Below are positions 17,920-27,076 of a stretch of 64,000 nt of DNA, piece by piece. The DNA comes from Zhongshania aquimaris. Lineage in GTDB: Bacteria > Pseudomonadota > Gammaproteobacteria > Pseudomonadales > Spongiibacteraceae. How positions within the stretch are numbered: position 1 is the first letter of the stretch; every line of letters starts with the position of its first letter. Below the pieces are notes generated by a model. The model was not told the origin of the DNA. It was given only the letters and a program-made list of their open reading frames with translations, and ran no database searches. The position numbers and the translations under genes are program-made. The DNA is taken from the NCBI RefSeq assembly GCF_019312595.1, contig NZ_JAHWDQ010000006.1, positions 124,001 through 188,000 of the forward strand. The letters are read 5' to 3'.

Positions 17920-18732
17920 TTAGCGGCTACCCTGCTGTTTTTGTTTCATATACGCTTTATACAGCAGGTATTCCTCAGATTTTGGATACAAATTTTTCAA
18001 GGCCAAGGCAAAACTAGCATGCGAATTTTTGTCATCAAACTTGTCTGCCAAGCGAATACCCAACCACAGCGCCGCGGCATTTTGGCTTGGATTTTTGCTT
18101 AGGTAGGCATCGTAAAAACGCTGCGCATCCGCAAATCGTTCCATACGGAAATACACTTCCGCCAATGACATGAGTACCGCCGCATCGTCACCCTGCATCA
18201 GGAAGGCACGCTTAAACGCGTCTTCGGCTTTAGTTAACTCATTTAATTGCAAATAACAGCGACCTAGATTGACGAAAGCTTCAACACGACGCTCATACAG
18301 TAGCTCTTGTACTACAACTTCAAGCTGCGTCGCCGCTTCCGCATAGCGCCCGCGAGCATACAAAAAGGCTGCATAATTATTGCGCACCCTAGAGGCCGTT
18401 GGTGCCGCGCTAATTGATCGCAAATAATATTGTTCAGCTAACTCAAGCTCGCCGGTATTCTGAAAAACTAAGGCTAATGCCTCTAAAGTTTCCGGGTTAT
18501 TTTTGTCTTCCGCCTCAACATACTGTAAATGGCGTTTAGCCTGATCCCAATTACCTTGCGCGATATAGCTGCGCGCAAGTTGCAAAGAAGTTTCAAAGGC
18601 TTTTTTATCATCTAATTTCGATGCGAAGCCGCCGCTTTTGGTTGTCACGCAAGCAGACAATAGCAACGAAGAGATGAGCATTACCGATATCAGGGGTAAT
18701 ACCTTGATGCCTTTTATTCTTAACAACGACAT
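17920..18732 (-). CDS. pilF: type IV pilus biogenesis/stability lipoprotein PilF (PilW)
   Basis: This TPR lipoprotein is needed for PilQ secretin assembly in type IV pilus systems. The signal peptide ends in the lipobox LLSAC. About six tetratricopeptide units follow (ARSYIAQGNWDQAKRHL, LALVFQNTGELELAEQYY, NNYAAFLYARGRYAEAATQL). I chose the ATG at 18732 because GGGAG lies eight bases upstream; the TTG at 18747 lacks this. The place between rlmN and rodZ is conserved. Confidence 0.93.
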   Translation of the reverse strand: MSLLRIKGIKVLPLISVMLISSLLLSACVTTKSGGFASKLDDKKAFETSLQLARSYIAQGNWDQAKRHLQYVEAEDKNNPETLEALALVFQNTGELELAEQYYLRSISAAPTASRVRNNYAAFLYARGRYAEAATQLEVVVQELLYERRVEAFVNLGRCYLQLNELTKAEDAFKRAFLMQGDDAAVLMSLAEVYFRMERFADAQRFYDAYLSKNPSQNAAALWLGIRLADKFDDKNSHASFALALKNLYPKSEEYLLYKAYMKQKQQGSR

Positions 18733-18751
18733 GCAGTATGCTCCCAAAAAT

Positions 18752-19897
18752 TTAGACCAAGCGAATAGGCTGTTCTAACTCCGCCCTTTGGCGATGCCGC
18801 TCACTGCGCTTGGTACGATCTTGCACTTGCCCTGCTAACTGTCCGCAGGCAGCGTCAATGTCATCACCGCGCGGCGTTCTCACAGTAGTTACATAGCCCG
18901 CTTCCGTCAGAGTCAGCCAAAAGCGGTTAATCGCATTTTTGCTGGGGCGCGCGTAATTCGACAAAGAAAAAGGATTAAACGGGATTAAATTAATTTTACA
19001 CGGCAGATCTCGAAGCACTTCTGCCAATTGTTTAGCGTGCTCGATACCGTCGTTAACGCCTGCGATCAGTGTGTACTCAATCGTCACTACACGGTGAGTA
19101 TCTTCTTGCTTGGCAAGATACCGCTTACACGCATCGAGTAATTCCGCTATAGGGTATTTCTTGTTAATAGGCACAAGCTGACTGCGCAATTCATCATTCG
19201 GGGCGTGCAGTGAGATCGCAAGCGACACTGTCGAAACGTCACCCAGCTTGTCCAACATTGGCACAACACCTGATGTGCTTAAGGTGACACGTCTCTTGGA
19301 CAGACCGTAGCCGAAATCATCTAGCATCAAGCTCATGGCTTCGACGACATTGTCGAAATTTAGCAATGGCTCGCCCATACCCATCATCACGACATTGGTG
19401 ACAATGCGCTTATTACCGGAATTAAACCCGTCAAAGGACTTTATCGCTAACCAGACCTGGCCGATGATTTCAGAGGCGGTCAGATCCCGCATAAAACCTT
19501 GCTTACCCGTTGCGCAAAAACTGCAATCTAAACTGCAGCCAACCTGCGATGACACACACAAGGTGCCGCGCTGGCCGTCTGGTATAAGCACCGTTTCAAC
19601 GAGATTGTTCCCGCCTACTTCAACAGCCCATTTACGAGTGCCGTCGATGGAATCTAGTTGTTTAACAATATTGGGCGGACGAATCTCGGCAAGATCCTGA
19701 AGCTTGGCGCGCAAGGGCTTGCCGAGATTGGTCATCTCATCAAAATTGTCGATCCCCGAGTGGTGGATCCACTTGAGGATCTGCTGGGCACGAAACGGCT
19801 TTTCACCAATAGAAGTGAGATACGCTTCCATATTTTTGCGCGACATGCCGAGCAAATTCACTTTACTCTGCTGAACGACCGCTGTTGGTGCTTCCAT
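18752..19897 (-). CDS. rlmN: dual-specificity RNA methyltransferase RlmN
   Basis: This radical SAM enzyme methylates C2 of A2503 in 23S rRNA and A37 in some tRNAs. The cluster motif is [26 protein letters not shown] and the C-terminal region [17 protein letters not shown], with the catalytic methyl-carrier cysteine, are present. The ATG at 19897, with AGGG seven bases upstream, is preferred to the TTG at 19912. The length is about 381 residues, normal for the family. Confidence 0.97.
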   Translation of the reverse strand: MEAPTAVVQQSKVNLLGMSRKNMEAYLTSIGEKPFRAQQILKWIHHSGIDNFDEMTNLGKPLRAKLQDLAEIRPPNIVKQLDSIDGTRKWAVEVGGNNLVETVLIPDGQRGTLCVSSQVGCSLDCSFCATGKQGFMRDLTASEIIGQVWLAIKSFDGFNSGNKRIVTNVVMMGMGEPLLNFDNVVEAMSLMLDDFGYGLSKRRVTLSTSGVVPMLDKLGDVSTVSLAISLHAPNDELRSQLVPINKKYPIAELLDACKRYLAKQEDTHRVVTIEYTLIAGVNDGIEHAKQLAEVLRDLPCKINLIPFNPFSLSNYARPSKNAINRFWLTLTEAGYVTTVRTPRGDDIDAACGQLAGQVQDRTKRSERHRQRAELEQPIRLV

Positions 19898-19927
19898 TAT
19901 CGTGCCCTGCAATGAGCGAAAACGTGA

Positions 19928-20356
19928 TTAAACGCGTTCACACAACTCACTGGTAGAAAAGAAGAATGCAATTTCGCGTGCAGCTGACTCTTCTGAGTCT
20001 GAACCGTGTACCGCGTTGGCGTCGATCGACTCAGCAAAATCCGCGCGAATAGTGCCTGGCGCCGCTTCTTTAGGGTTAGTTGCGCCCATAAGTTCGCGGT
20101 TTTGTAAAACCGCACCTTCGCCTTCAAGAACTTGCACAGTAACTGGGCCAGAAGTCATAAAATCAATCAGCGCCGGAAAAAACGGACGGCCTTTATGTTC
20201 GGCGTAGAAACCTTCAGCCTGTTCGCGGCTCAAGCGCAACATTTTTGCAGCGACAATGCGCAGACCGGCTTTTTCAAAGCGGCTGTAAATTTCGCCAATA
20301 ACATTTTTGCTAACAGCATCAGGCTTAGCAATGGAAAGGGTGCGTTGAACGCCCAT
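19928..20356 (-). CDS. ndk: nucleoside diphosphate kinase
   Basis: This enzyme balances NTP and dNTP pools through a phospho-histidine. The active-site His is in NAVHGSDS, about residue 117. [11 protein letters not shown] at the N-terminus and the 142-residue length are typical. It has its own candidate promoter at 20427-20432, separating it from the ISC operon upstream. rlmN follows closely and may be co-transcribed. Confidence 0.98.
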   Translation of the reverse strand: MGVQRTLSIAKPDAVSKNVIGEIYSRFEKAGLRIVAAKMLRLSREQAEGFYAEHKGRPFFPALIDFMTSGPVTVQVLEGEGAVLQNRELMGATNPKEAAPGTIRADFAESIDANAVHGSDSEESAAREIAFFFSTSELCERV

Positions 20357-20426
20357 CGGTCTTTCTCCAAAAAGTAAAACAAGAACAATTCGAGCAACAA
20401 GATTGCCCGTTACGAAAAATCGTAGA

Positions 20427-20432
20427 ATTATA
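20427..20432 (-). promoter_or_regulatory. candidate -10 element for ndk
   Basis: The - strand has a perfect TATAAT about 70 bases upstream of the ndk ATG, but the -35 region at 17 bases (TACCTA) is poor. Confidence 0.4.
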
Positions 20433-20473
20433 CGCGTATTAATAGCAAATAGGTACGCGAGAGAGTGTATGAC

Positions 20474-20519
20474 AGCGAGTTCTGGGCTGCGTTTCGGAAA
20501 ACTCCTCCCAGTTCTCGCT
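20474..20519 (-). repeat. imperfect hairpin between iscX and ndk
   Basis: AGCGAG-CTGGG pairs with CCCAG-CTCGCT around a 2x2 internal loop and a 20-base apical loop. It could protect or end the ISC operon mRNA; there is no T run on the - strand. Confidence 0.4.
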
Positions 20520-20571
20520 TTTAGTGTGATCGGACGGCTTGCGCAGCGCTAGAAAAGCAAAAACAGCCGAA

Positions 20572-20772
20572 CTAGTCCTGCTCTTCAATCCATGCTGCCT
20601 GAATGGCTTCAAGCACCTTTTCACCGCAGCGCTTTGGGTCATCATCAAAATCGTCCAAGCCCATCACTTTGTCTCTTAAGTCTACAAAGTTGATATGAAT
20701 TGGATCTACTTCTGGGAATTTATCGGCAAGTTCAATACCAATATCTAATACATCAGTCCATTTCAGACTCAT
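20572..20772 (-). CDS. iscX: ISC system modulator IscX
   Basis: This 66-residue acidic protein starts MSLKWTDVLDIGIELADKFP and includes DPIHINFVDLRDKVMGL and FDDDPKRCGEKVLEAIQAAW, all typical of IscX (YfhJ). It binds iron and IscS and tunes cluster assembly on IscU. It is the last gene of the ISC operon, 31 bases after fdx. Confidence 0.96.
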   Translation of the reverse strand: MSLKWTDVLDIGIELADKFPEVDPIHINFVDLRDKVMGLDDFDDDPKRCGEKVLEAIQAAWIEEQD

Positions 20773-20803
20773 TTCGACACACCTTTATTACAAAGCTCAC
20801 GGC

Positions 20804-21142
20804 TTAATGACGTTCAGAAACCATGTTTATCGTGTAGCGCGGCACTTCGACAACTAAATCGGTATCGCCAACCACAGCCTGACAACTTAAACGTGAGTCA
20901 GGCTCCAAGCCCCACGCTTTATCAAGCATATCTTCTTCAAGCTCATCCGCCTCATCTAGCGACTGAAAGCCTTCTCGAACAATGATATGACATGTGGTGC
21001 ATGCGCAGGACTTTTCGCAGGCGTGCTCAATATCGATACCATTCGCCAACATAACATCACACACCGTTTCACCCGGGGTGGCGTCCAACACGTCGCCATC
21101 AGGACACAGTGCCTCATGGGGTAGTACTACAATGCGTGGCAT
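20804..21142 (-). CDS. fdx: ISC-type [2Fe-2S] ferredoxin
   Basis: The 112-residue ferredoxin supplies electrons for cluster assembly. Its ligands are in CEKSCACTTCH (three of the cysteines) and SRLSCQAVV. The adrenodoxin-like order and LPHEALCPDGDVLDA start are characteristic. It follows hscA by 11 bases. Confidence 0.97.
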   Translation of the reverse strand: MPRIVVLPHEALCPDGDVLDATPGETVCDVMLANGIDIEHACEKSCACTTCHIIVREGFQSLDEADELEEDMLDKAWGLEPDSRLSCQAVVGDTDLVVEVPRYTINMVSERH

Positions 21143-21153
21143 GCCCGCTTCCT

Positions 21154-23010
21154 TTAAATTTCATCGACTCGCCGGCCGGCGAGTGCTTGGTTAATACTAG
21201 CGTCCATACGACGCTCGGCGAAGACTTCGCTCGCCTTACCGACAATTTCAATATGTTTAGCTATGCTGGCAACCGAACCTTGCTCGCGCTCGCGATGCAG
21301 AACCTCCATCTTAGCCAACAACTCACGCTGCTCATCTTCGCTCAACATGGCTTCGCCATCCTTAAGCAGTGCCGCAGATAATGCCTGCAGTAGACCCTCG
21401 GCCTCGATTTGCTGTTCGCGCAAGGCTCGCGCCTCTTTGTCATCCGCCGCAGAGGCCCATGATTGCTGCAACATATCGGCGATATCGGTATCACTCAAGC
21501 CGTAGGCCGGCTTCACTTCGATACGACTCTCAGAACCCGTGCTTTCCTCTCTAGCACTCACGCGCAAGAGGCCGTCGGCATCAACTTGGAACATCACCTT
21601 AATCCGCGCCGCACCGGCAACCATTGGCGGAATGCCCTGCAACTCAAAGCGCGCCAATGAGCGACAGTCATCTATCAACTCTCGCTCACCCTGCACGACA
21701 TGGATCGCCATCGCCGTTTGGCCGTCTTTAAACGTTGTAAACTCCTGCGCCATGGCAACCGGAATAGTGGTATTGCGGTGAATAATTTTCTCAGTGAGCC
21801 CGCCCATGGTTTCAATACCAAGGGACAATGGAATAACATCCAATAGCAGCATTTCGTCGCCGCTGCGATTACCGACCAATTGATCAGCTTGCAGGGCCGC
21901 CCCTAGGGCAACCACTTTATCAGGGTCTAAATCGATCAGCGGTTCACGACCAAACCATTCTGCAACCCGCTCCCTAACACGGGGCACCCGAGTTGAGCCG
22001 CCCACCATCACCACATTATGAATATCGTCACTGCACAGCTTGGCATCGCGCACGGCGCGCTTACAGGCGCGGATCGCCTTATCTATCAGCGGATCAACCA
22101 AGTCGTTAAACTGCTGCCGACTAAGCGTAGAACTGATATCCGCCAAGGCCAGCTCAACCTCGTCTGCACTAGAAAGCTGCTCTTTTGCCTGCCGCGCTGC
22201 GGTCAATAAACTGCGCTGCTGAAACACATCGAGACTGTCGAGTTTATGCTCAGCAACAAACCACTGCGCCAGCGCGTGATCGAAATCATCGCCCCCTAAG
22301 GCTGAGTCGCCGCCAGTAGAGAGCACTTCAAAGACCCCCTTAGTGAGCTGCAACACCGAAACATCGAAGGTGCCACCGCCTAAATCAAATACCGCAACAG
22401 CAACTTCATCCTGCTGATCAAGCCCATAGGCGACCGCCGCCGCGGTGGGTTCATTTAACAGACGAAGGACGTTCAAGCCGGCGATTCTTGCCGCATCTTT
22501 TGTTGCTTGGCGTTGGGCGTCATCAAAATAGGCCGGTACGGTAATGACCACACCGGTCAGCTCTCCACCAAGGGTTTCCTCCGCTCGCTGGCCAAGGGAT
22601 TTGAGAATTTCCGCTGACACCTGCACCGGTGAAACATCGCCCGCCCGCGTGCGAATTTTAACCATATCCTGCCCTAAATCGAGCAGTTCATACGGTGACA
22701 TCTTCACCCCAGTGACATCCGTCACATCAGCAAAAGAACGCCCCATTAAGCGCTTAATCGACATCAGGGTATTCACAGGGTCGCTACTCGCACCCGCCAG
22801 CGCTTTCTCTCCGACTTCGATGCTCGCTTCTTCGCCATAAAGCACCACCGACGGCAGCAAATGCGCGCCATCAATATCCGCTAGCGTTTGTGCCGAGCCA
22901 TTTCTGACCGTGGCCACTAGTGAGTTCGTGGTACCCAGATCAATTCCAACCGCCAGCTTACGCTGGTGCGGCTCGGGGGTTTGTCCTGGTTCTGAAATTT
23001 GCATCAACAT
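21154..23010 (-). CDS. hscA: Hsp70-type chaperone HscA
   Basis: This specialised Hsp70 releases the nascent cluster from IscU using ATP, with HscB as co-chaperone. The ATPase domain shows [13 protein letters not shown], the phosphate loop [14 protein letters not shown] and [14 protein letters not shown]. The substrate-binding domain begins near 390 ([16 protein letters not shown]). The length of 618 matches HscA. A second ATG lies at 23004. The client motif LPPVK is present in the IscU encoded here. Confidence 0.98.
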   Translation of the reverse strand: MLMQISEPGQTPEPHQRKLAVGIDLGTTNSLVATVRNGSAQTLADIDGAHLLPSVVLYGEEASIEVGEKALAGASSDPVNTLMSIKRLMGRSFADVTDVTGVKMSPYELLDLGQDMVKIRTRAGDVSPVQVSAEILKSLGQRAEETLGGELTGVVITVPAYFDDAQRQATKDAARIAGLNVLRLLNEPTAAAVAYGLDQQDEVAVAVFDLGGGTFDVSVLQLTKGVFEVLSTGGDSALGGDDFDHALAQWFVAEHKLDSLDVFQQRSLLTAARQAKEQLSSADEVELALADISSTLSRQQFNDLVDPLIDKAIRACKRAVRDAKLCSDDIHNVVMVGGSTRVPRVRERVAEWFGREPLIDLDPDKVVALGAALQADQLVGNRSGDEMLLLDVIPLSLGIETMGGLTEKIIHRNTTIPVAMAQEFTTFKDGQTAMAIHVVQGERELIDDCRSLARFELQGIPPMVAGAARIKVMFQVDADGLLRVSAREESTGSESRIEVKPAYGLSDTDIADMLQQSWASAADDKEARALREQQIEAEGLLQALSAALLKDGEAMLSEDEQRELLAKMEVLHREREQGSVASIAKHIEIVGKASEVFAERRMDASINQALAGRRVDEI

Positions 23011-23049
23011 ATTTGCTGTTTGGGCTCCCGGCGACGATAAGCGCCTTAT

Positions 23050-23589
23050 TTAATAATCTAGCAATTCACTTTCTTTCAATTCCGCTTCACTGCGCAATTT
23101 TTCTAAAAACTGCAACTTGGCATAGCTGGCCAAGGACTCGTCGAATTGCTGTTCAAGGTAAGATGCGGAAAATAGCGATTTTTGCTGATCTGCCGCGGCG
23201 GCTAGGTCGCGATAAAACGCGTCTAATGCCGCTTCTGGATCGCTGGCACTTTGCAATTCAGACAACTCCTCACGAAGCTGCATCTGCTGCATCAAAAACT
23301 CGGGATCGCGAAACGTGGTTGACGACATATCACTGTCCACACCAGCCAACTTCAGAAGATAGGCTGCACGACGTGTGGGCGAAACCAAGGTCTCATACGC
23401 CTCGTTAATTTGCGATGAATATTGCACGGCACGCAAGCGCTCCCTCTCGTTCGCGCCTGCGAATCGATCTGGGTGTGCCTCACGCTGAAGCTCGCGATAA
23501 CGGCGACTTAGATCCGCCTGATTGACCTCATACCTCTGCGGCACAGCCAGCAGAGCGAAGTAATTTTCCCGAGGATTAAATTCTGACAT
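23050..23589 (-). CDS. hscB: J-type co-chaperone HscB
   Basis: The J domain contains the essential HPD in REAHPDRFAG, and a C-terminal three-helix domain binds IscU. I set the start at the ATG at 23589, giving MSEFNPRENYFALL and 179 residues, close to the family's usual 170-175. The longer frame would overlap iscA and add a non-conserved Arg-rich leader. There is no strong ribosome site here, so coupling to iscA translation is likely. Confidence 0.95.
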   Translation of the reverse strand: MSEFNPRENYFALLAVPQRYEVNQADLSRRYRELQREAHPDRFAGANERERLRAVQYSSQINEAYETLVSPTRRAAYLLKLAGVDSDMSSTTFRDPEFLMQQMQLREELSELQSASDPEAALDAFYRDLAAAADQQKSLFSASYLEQQFDESLASYAKLQFLEKLRSEAELKESELLDY

Positions 23590-23615
23590 AGGATTATGGC
23601 CGGCCGGCGGAGCCG

Positions 23616-23939
23616 CTAGACGGTGAAACTTTCGCCGCAGCCACACTCAGCCGACACATTAGGGTTATTAAATTTCAGGCCTTCGTTTAGACCTTCTTTC
23701 ACAAAATCCAATTCGGTGCCATCGAGATACACCATGCTTTTAGGATCGATATAAACCGCTGCGCCGTCACGCTCAAAGACCTGATCTTCGGCCTGCGCTT
23801 CGTCAACAAACTCCAGCACATAGGCCATACCGGAGCAGCCAGACGTGCGCACGCCGATACGAATACCTAAGCCGCGACCACGACCATCGATCTGCCGTTT
23901 AATATGGCCTGCCGCCGCGCTACTTACTGAAATTGGCAT
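23616..23939 (-). CDS. iscA: iron-sulfur cluster assembly protein IscA
   Basis: This 107-residue A-type carrier has the three conserved cysteines, in [14 protein letters not shown] and CGCGESFTV. It delivers [4Fe-4S] clusters or iron to targets. It sits between iscU and hscB in the standard order. Confidence 0.97.
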   Translation of the reverse strand: MPISVSSAAAGHIKRQIDGRGRGLGIRIGVRTSGCSGMAYVLEFVDEAQAEDQVFERDGAAVYIDPKSMVYLDGTELDFVKEGLNEGLKFNNPNVSAECGCGESFTV

Positions 23940-23961
23940 TTATCTCTCCCCCAGCTGCAAT

Positions 23962-24348
23962 TCAGGACGCAGCTTTTTTCTTGCGATAATCTGATACCGC
24001 TGCTTTGATCGCATCTTCCGCCAACACTGAACAGTGAATTTTCACTGGTGGCAGCGCTAATTCTTGGGCTATTTCAGTGTTTTTAATGAGCTCAGCTTCT
24101 TCCAAAGTCTTGCCCTTTACCCACTCGGTTAGCAGTGAGCTAGATGCAATCGCTGAACCGCATCCGTAGGTTTTAAACTTGGCGTCTTCGATAATACCCT
24201 GCTCATTCACCTTTATTTGCAGGCGCATTACATCACCGCAAGCAGGCGCACCCACCATGCCGGTACCAATTTCGTCTGCGCCATCGTCAAATTTACCGAC
24301 GTTGCGCGGATTCTCGTAGTGATCGAGTACTTTTTCGCTATATGCCAT
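23962..24348 (-). CDS. iscU: iron-sulfur cluster scaffold IscU
   Basis: This is the 128-residue scaffold on which [2Fe-2S] clusters are built. Cluster ligands are in GAPACGDVM, TYGCGSAIASS and KIHCSVLAEDA. The HscA recognition motif LPPVK is directly before the third Cys region. Start MAYSEKVLDHYENPRNVG is canonical. Confidence 0.98.
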   Translation of the reverse strand: MAYSEKVLDHYENPRNVGKFDDGADEIGTGMVGAPACGDVMRLQIKVNEQGIIEDAKFKTYGCGSAIASSSLLTEWVKGKTLEEAELIKNTEIAQELALPPVKIHCSVLAEDAIKAAVSDYRKKKAAS

Positions 24349-24372
24349 GATGTCGTCCTCTCTCTGAGTAGC

Positions 24373-25587
24373 TTAATGAGCCGCCCATTCAATACTGTCC
24401 AAATCTACGCCATCTTTGTACATATCCCACAAAGGTGACAATTCCCGTAACTTATCAACTGCGCCACGAACCTGCTTAATCGCATAATCCACTTCTTCAG
24501 GTGTCGTGAAACGCCCGAAAGAAAAGCGCAGCGAGCTGTGTGCTAGCTCGTCATTCAAGCCAAGCGCACGCAGCACGTAAGAAGGCTCTAAACTGGCCGA
24601 TGTACACGCCGAACCAGACGATACCGCCAGGTCTTTCAGCGACATAATCAATGACTCGCCTTCAACATACGCAAGGCTGACATTCAGATTGCCCGGCAGG
24701 CGCTGTTCAAAATCGCCATTAATATGCACTTGCTCAATGTCTTTGAGACCATCCCAAAAGCGATTGCGCAAGGCCATTGAATGCGCCGCATCTTGGTCCA
24801 TTTCTTGACGCGCGATTTCACACGCTGCACCCATTCCCACTATTTGATGGGTTGGCAAGGTACCTGAACGCATACCGCGCTCATGACCACCGCCGTGCAT
24901 TTGCGCCTCAAGACGGATCCGGGGCTTGCGACTTACGTAAAGCGCGCCAATGCCCTTAGGGCCATACATTTTATGTGCAGACATCGACAGCAAATCGACT
25001 TTCATCGTCGCCATGTCGATAGTCACTTTGCCAGCGGTTTGCGCCGCATCAACGTGAAAAACAACGCCATTGGCACGACAGACTTCGCCAATGCCTGCGA
25101 TATCGTTGATGGTGCCGATTTCATTGTTTGCGTGCATGATACTAACCACAACGGTGTCTTCACGCAGTGCAGCAGCAATGGCTTCTGGTGTAATCAGACC
25201 TTTATCCGTGGGATCCAAATAGGTCACTTCAAAACCTTCGCGCTCAAGCTGGCGGCAAGTATCCAGCACCGCTTTATGCTCAATTTTGGAGGTAATAATA
25301 TGCTTGCCTTTTTTGCTGTAAAAGTGCGCTGCACCTTTGATAGCAAGATTATTTGACTCAGTGGCGCCAGAGGTCCACACAATTTCACGCGGATCGGCAT
25401 TCAACAGGTCGGCAACCTGACGACGAGCATTCTCTACCGCTTCCTCAGCCTTCCAGCCAAATAAATGCGAGCGCGATGCGGGGTTACCGAACACGCCCTC
25501 GGTGGTCAGACAGGCCATCATTTTCTCTGCAACCCGCGGATCAACCGGGGTGGTTGCGGAGTAATCCAAATAAATCGGCAATTGCAT
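24373..25587 (-). CDS. iscS: cysteine desulfurase IscS
   Basis: This PLP enzyme takes sulfur from cysteine for Fe-S clusters and tRNA thiolation. The PLP lysine is in [10 protein letters not shown] (about 206), and the mobile catalytic Cys loop is [14 protein letters not shown] (about 328). The length of 404 and the C-terminus ending in IEWAAH match housekeeping IscS. It follows iscR in the operon. Confidence 0.98.
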   Translation of the reverse strand: MQLPIYLDYSATTPVDPRVAEKMMACLTTEGVFGNPASRSHLFGWKAEEAVENARRQVADLLNADPREIVWTSGATESNNLAIKGAAHFYSKKGKHIITSKIEHKAVLDTCRQLEREGFEVTYLDPTDKGLITPEAIAAALREDTVVVSIMHANNEIGTINDIAGIGEVCRANGVVFHVDAAQTAGKVTIDMATMKVDLLSMSAHKMYGPKGIGALYVSRKPRIRLEAQMHGGGHERGMRSGTLPTHQIVGMGAACEIARQEMDQDAAHSMALRNRFWDGLKDIEQVHINGDFEQRLPGNLNVSLAYVEGESLIMSLKDLAVSSGSACTSASLEPSYVLRALGLNDELAHSSLRFSFGRFTTPEEVDYAIKQVRGAVDKLRELSPLWDMYKDGVDLDSIEWAAH

Positions 25588-25627
25588 AAACTTTTCTCCA
25601 AACTCCCGACCGCAGTCGAGAAATACA

Positions 25628-26104
25628 CTAATCTATCGCAGTTAAGGTAATTGACTGCGCACTGCGCGCCCGCTGTAACTGGCGTGCAGAAACATTTTGC
25701 ACATCGCGCCGCTCAACCAAACTAGCCAAGCTGATGTCGCTTAAAAAATGGTGAATCTGGTCACTTAAATCAGACCACAAATTGTGTGTCAGGCAGGTTT
25801 GGCCATCCTGACAATCACTACTACCGGCGCAGCCTGTGGCATCCACACGCTCATCAACGGCGTCGATTATCTCTGCAACGAAAATCGTTTCGCTAGGCCT
25901 ACTCAGCCTATAGCCGCCGCCTGGACCTCGAATACTAGACACCAAGTCTTTGCGTCGCAGTTTGGCAAACAGTTGTTCTAAGTACGACAGCGAAATATCT
26001 TGTCGCCCCGACACATCAGCTAAGCTAATGGGGCCACGATCACCGTACAGCGCCAAATCCAACATTGCTGTCACTGCGTAACGCCCTTTTGTCGTTAATC
26101 GCAT
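25628..26104 (-). CDS. iscR: Fe-S cluster regulator IscR
   Basis: This Rrf2-family repressor senses [2Fe-2S] status and represses the isc operon. Counting from the ATG at 26104, the ligands Cys92, Cys98, Cys104 and His107 fall at the same numbers as in E. coli IscR. The start is supported by AGGTGAG six bases upstream; the longer frame to 26197 would read through the promoter and operator. The winged-helix domain is residues 1-80 ([13 protein letters not shown]). The length is 158. Confidence 0.97.
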   Translation of the reverse strand: MRLTTKGRYAVTAMLDLALYGDRGPISLADVSGRQDISLSYLEQLFAKLRRKDLVSSIRGPGGGYRLSRPSETIFVAEIIDAVDERVDATGCAGSSDCQDGQTCLTHNLWSDLSDQIHHFLSDISLASLVERRDVQNVSARQLQRARSAQSITLTAID

Positions 26105-26132
26105 AAGCTCACCTACGTTTTTCCACGCTGGA

Positions 26133-26161
26133 ATTATGCAATAACCTAGCAAAACAGTCAA
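26133..26161 (-). promoter_or_regulatory. iscR promoter
   Basis: On the - strand TTGACT (26161-26156) and CATAAT (26138-26133) are 17 bases apart, about 30 bases upstream of the iscR ATG. This is a near-consensus sigma-70 promoter. Confidence 0.75.
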
Positions 26162-26165
26162 CTTT
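26141..26165 (-). promoter_or_regulatory. candidate IscR type 1 binding site
   Basis: The 25-base - strand sequence from AAAGTTGACTG to AGGTTAT matches about 20 of 25 positions of the E. coli type 1 consensus as I recall it. It covers the -35 element, which fits autorepression. The first half is stronger than the second. Confidence 0.6.
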
Positions 26166-26211
26166 ATATCCGATGCTTTTAGTAGGATATAGTCCAACTT
26201 TGGGTCAGGGA

Positions 26212-27024
26212 TTATAGAGAGTCGCCGCCGCTATCACCATCTTTTAGCTTAGCCTTGCGAACCCAATACTGGGTCGATGTAAGAATGCCGCGCAAAATAT
26301 TCACTTCCATTTCATCTAAGCGAGTGCGCTGATACAAACGCCGCAGCCGCGTCATCAGTTTTTTAGGCGCTTCTGGCCTTAAAAAATTGATATCGCGCAA
26401 GGTTTCTTCCAAGTGCACTAAATAGCGCTCTAAATCGTCGGCGCCGGCAACCGGCACATCCCACTCAGCCATCTCATTACTAGTTAATTCGCCACTAAGC
26501 TGCGCCATTCGCAGTTCGTAACTCAACACCTGAACCGCCATCGCGATATTCAGTGAGCTGTAGTCAGGGTTTGCAGGGATATGGACGTGCAAGTTGCAGC
26601 GCTGCAATTCTTCATTTGTTAAACCCCGATCTTCGCGGCCAAATACCACAGCGACCTTATGGCTTGCTTCAGCTTCTTTATAAGCCCTCTCCATGCAATG
26701 GCGCGGATCTAACAAAGGCCAGGGCACCGTGCGCTCACGAGCGCTGGTACCAATAACGAGCTGGCACCCAGATATCGCATCAGCCAAAGAGTCGCAAACC
26801 ACCGCGGAATCAAGTAAATCACCAGCGCTTGCTGCACGCCAGGTGGCTTCGTCATGGGGATACTTTTGAGGCTCAACCAGATACAACTGCGACAAGCACA
26901 TATTTTTCATCGCCCGCGCCACAGCACCGATATTCCCAGGGTGGGAGGTATTCACCAACACGATGCGGACGTTATCTAGGGCAGTAATAGACGACTGTTG
27001 CGGGCTCAAATTCTGTGAACTCAT
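26212..27024 (-). CDS. trmJ: tRNA (cytidine/uridine-2'-O-)-methyltransferase TrmJ
   Basis: This SPOUT-class enzyme methylates the ribose at position 32 of several tRNAs. Characteristic stretches are [22 protein letters not shown], split here as [12 protein letters not shown] and ARAMKNM, then [14 protein letters not shown] and [18 protein letters not shown], which form the knotted SAM site. The length of 270 is slightly above the E. coli protein because of a Ser-rich leader. It lies directly upstream of the isc promoter, an order shared with Pseudomonas and Escherichia. Confidence 0.95.
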   Translation of the reverse strand: MSSQNLSPQQSSITALDNVRIVLVNTSHPGNIGAVARAMKNMCLSQLYLVEPQKYPHDEATWRAASAGDLLDSAVVCDSLADAISGCQLVIGTSARERTVPWPLLDPRHCMERAYKEAEASHKVAVVFGREDRGLTNEELQRCNLHVHIPANPDYSSLNIAMAVQVLSYELRMAQLSGELTSNEMAEWDVPVAGADDLERYLVHLEETLRDINFLRPEAPKKLMTRLRRLYQRTRLDEMEVNILRGILTSTQYWVRKAKLKDGDSGGDSL

Positions 27025-27028
27025 AGTA

Positions 27029-27049
27029 GCGGCTCTTTTTAGGAGCCGC
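27029..27049 (-). repeat. hairpin just upstream of the trmJ start
   Basis: GCGGCTC and GAGCCGC form a 7-bp stem around seven bases, ending five bases before the trmJ ATG. It leaves no clear ribosome site and might limit initiation or mark the end of the tilS transcript. Confidence 0.4.
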
Positions 27050-27076
27050 GCATTCTAGCAGAAGCTAGCGGCTAGG

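Noticed and set aside
26180-26212. Second complete IscR type 1 site
   Set aside because: Half-sites ATAGTCCAA and GTCAGGGAT fit, but the spacing is one base short and the central positions do not match.
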